Source: Anaerolineae bacterium (lineage in GTDB: Bacteria > Chloroflexota > Anaerolineae > UBA4142). From it: a DNA stretch of 9,400 nucleotides. The notes beneath the pieces are model-generated. The model saw nothing but the letters and a program-made list of their open reading frames with translations, did not search any database and was not told the DNA's origin. Positions 8,034 to 9,400 of the stretch are shown here, one piece after another. Location: the NCBI GenBank assembly GCA_027457205.1, contig DAIDTM010000081.1, positions 1 through 9,400 on the forward strand, in the 5' to 3' direction. Position 1 is the stretch's first letter; each line of letters begins with the position of its first letter. A program made the translations under genes and the position numbers.

Positions 8034-9400
8034 ATGTCATCGCCCAGCCATCCGCCGCAGTTGCCCTCGCATATCTACGGTTTGCACGACATCGGCGGAC
8101 AAGACCGCCTCACGAACGCCGGACGCACCGGCTGGCTCCTCGATTCCGTCGACCTCAGTTCGCAAGACGGCGCCGATTACTCCGCGCTCCGTCACGCCGG
8201 CTTGAGCGTCATCGTTCGTCTCAACTATGGCGTTGGCGCGGCGGGCACAATTCCCCCAACATATCAGTACGACGCGTTCGCCGCGCGTTGCGCCGCGTAC
8301 GTGCAGCACTCGCCGGGCGCGCGCGTCTGGGTGATCGGCAATGAGATGAACACGAGTGCCGAACGCCCGCAGTATCTCGACGGCGTCCGCGAAATCATCA
8401 CGCCGCAGAGATACGCGCAGTGCTTCTCGAAATGCCGCAACGCGATCAAGGGCTTGCCGGGACACGCGAACGATCTGGTCTTTCCGGGCGCGGTGGGTCC
8501 CTACAATGCCGAAACCGGCGACTGGGTGCAGTACCTGATCGACATTCTAAATTTGCTGGGAAATCAAGCCGACGGCATCGCGTTGCACTGCTACACCCAC
8601 GATTTCAACGTCGCTCAAATCACCAGCGACGATATGATGGGCGCACCGTTCAACAATCGTCACTTTAACTTCCGCGCCTACCGCGATTTTCTGGCCACGC
8701 TGCCCGAATCGTTCCGCGCACTGCCGGTCTTTATCACCGAAACGGGACCGCTCGCCGGCTGGCAAAACTCCAACATTGGCTGGATTCAAGCCGCGTACGC
8801 GGAAATCAACGCGTGGAACGCCGATTCCGCGCATCAACCGATCCAGGCGCTGATTCTCCATCGATGGCAAACGTTCGCCGATCATCCCGAGCGCGGGCTG
8901 CAAGACAAGAGCGCGCTGCTCGCTGATTTTCAAGCCGCGCTCGCGGCAGACTATCGCGTGCGCTGGCACAGCGCGCCGCCGGCATCCACCGCGCTGTTGA
9001 CGTCCGCCGCGCGCCCATCGCCGGAATACCGCGTCGAATGGACGGAAACCATTGAAGCGCCGGGCAATACGATGCACGCCGACGGCGCGTTGATCGGACG
9101 CGTGGTGGTCACAAACATCGGAAGTAAGACCTGGCACGCGCGGCGCGCGAATCCGGTACGGCTCGGTTACCATTGGTACAACGCGCACGGAATCGAAACG
9201 CCCGTCGCACCGTACACCGGGAATTTCTCGATGACGCGCAATGTCGCGCCGGGCGAGCGCGCCGTGTTCGAGCGCGTCGAACTCCGCGCGCCGCAGACGC
9301 CCGGCACGTATACGCTCAAATGGGATTTGGTGCTTGAAGGCATCACCTGGTTCAGCGCCCGCGGCAGCCCCGCGCTGGATGTGCTGATCGAAGTAATACC
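8034..9400 (+). CDS. Clan GH-A glycosidase-like barrel protein with C-terminal Ig-like domain, 3' partial
   Basis: The frame is open from ATG 8034 to the window edge (455 codons) and the gene continues beyond it. Residues about 14-310 look like a TIM barrel of glycoside hydrolase clan GH-A: GLSVIVRLNYG, VWVIGNEMN with Glu104 where the acid/base stands after strand 4, ALHCYTHD (His185, Tyr187) and VFITETGPL with Glu236 where the nucleophile stands after strand 7. Residues about 330-454 form a beta-sandwich: VVVTNIGSKTWHARRANPVRLGYHWY, given here in pieces as VVVTNIGSKTW and PVRLGYHWY, then a proline-glycine-rich YTLKWDLVLEGITWF, as in Ig-like or NBR1-type domains. No signal peptide or membrane segment is present, and an upstream stop excludes a longer N-terminus. 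Substrate unknown; activity is inferred from two glutamates only. It has its own promoter and RBS and no evident link to arginine. Confidence 0.8.
   Translation, partial: MSSPSHPPQLPSHIYGLHDIGGQDRLTNAGRTGWLLDSVDLSSQDGADYSALRHAGLSVIVRLNYGVGAAGTIPPTYQYDAFAARCAAYVQHSPGARVWVIGNEMNTSAERPQYLDGVREIITPQRYAQCFSKCRNAIKGLPGHANDLVFPGAVGPYNAETGDWVQYLIDILNLLGNQADGIALHCYTHDFNVAQITSDDMMGAPFNNRHFNFRAYRDFLATLPESFRALPVFITETGPLAGWQNSNIGWIQAAYAEINAWNADSAHQPIQALILHRWQTFADHPERGLQDKSALLADFQAALAADYRVRWHSAPPASTALLTSAARPSPEYRVEWTETIEAPGNTMHADGALIGRVVVTNIGSKTWHARRANPVRLGYHWYNAHGIETPVAPYTGNFSMTRNVAPGERAVFERVELRAPQTPGTYTLKWDLVLEGITWFSARGSPALDVLIEVI

Overview
The window is a compact arginine-biosynthesis cluster read entirely on the + strand, followed by the start of an unrelated gene with its own promoter. 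DNA is GC-rich with heavy use of GCG, CGC and TCG codons. Gene content, the many short palindromic spacer repeats and the type of the last gene (a clan GH-A-like barrel joined to an Ig-like domain) suggest a Chloroflexota bacterium, perhaps Anaerolineae. That assignment rests on remembered resemblance and is moderate at best.

Layout: argC (5' end outside the window, to 751), argB (808-1545), argD (1624-2808), two tandem paralogous GNAT acetyltransferases resembling short ArgA-type N-acetylglutamate synthases (2847-3362 and 3397-3906), argG (3927-5189), argJ (5287-6483), argH (6547-7908), then a GC-rich hairpin and a sigma70-like promoter (7931-7991), then a glycosidase-like gene from 8034 that runs off the right edge. 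No stretch over 300 bases lacks a gene; the largest gap is 7909-8033.

Together the arg genes cover nearly the whole route: acetylglutamate formation (GNATs and/or ArgJ), phosphorylation (ArgB), reduction (ArgC), transamination (ArgD), acetyl recycling to free ornithine (ArgJ), and citrulline to arginine (ArgG, ArgH). Ornithine carbamoyltransferase (argF) is not seen here and may lie upstream or elsewhere. All arg genes are co-directional with gaps under 100 bases, so they are probably one operon.

The most unusual structure is in the gaps. Nearly every junction holds a short inverted or tandem repeat, mostly of a different family each time, and two of these repeats have run into coding sequence: they form the N-terminus of the first GNAT and the C-terminal tail of the second. 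No mobile element, CRISPR array, tRNA or rRNA was recognised.
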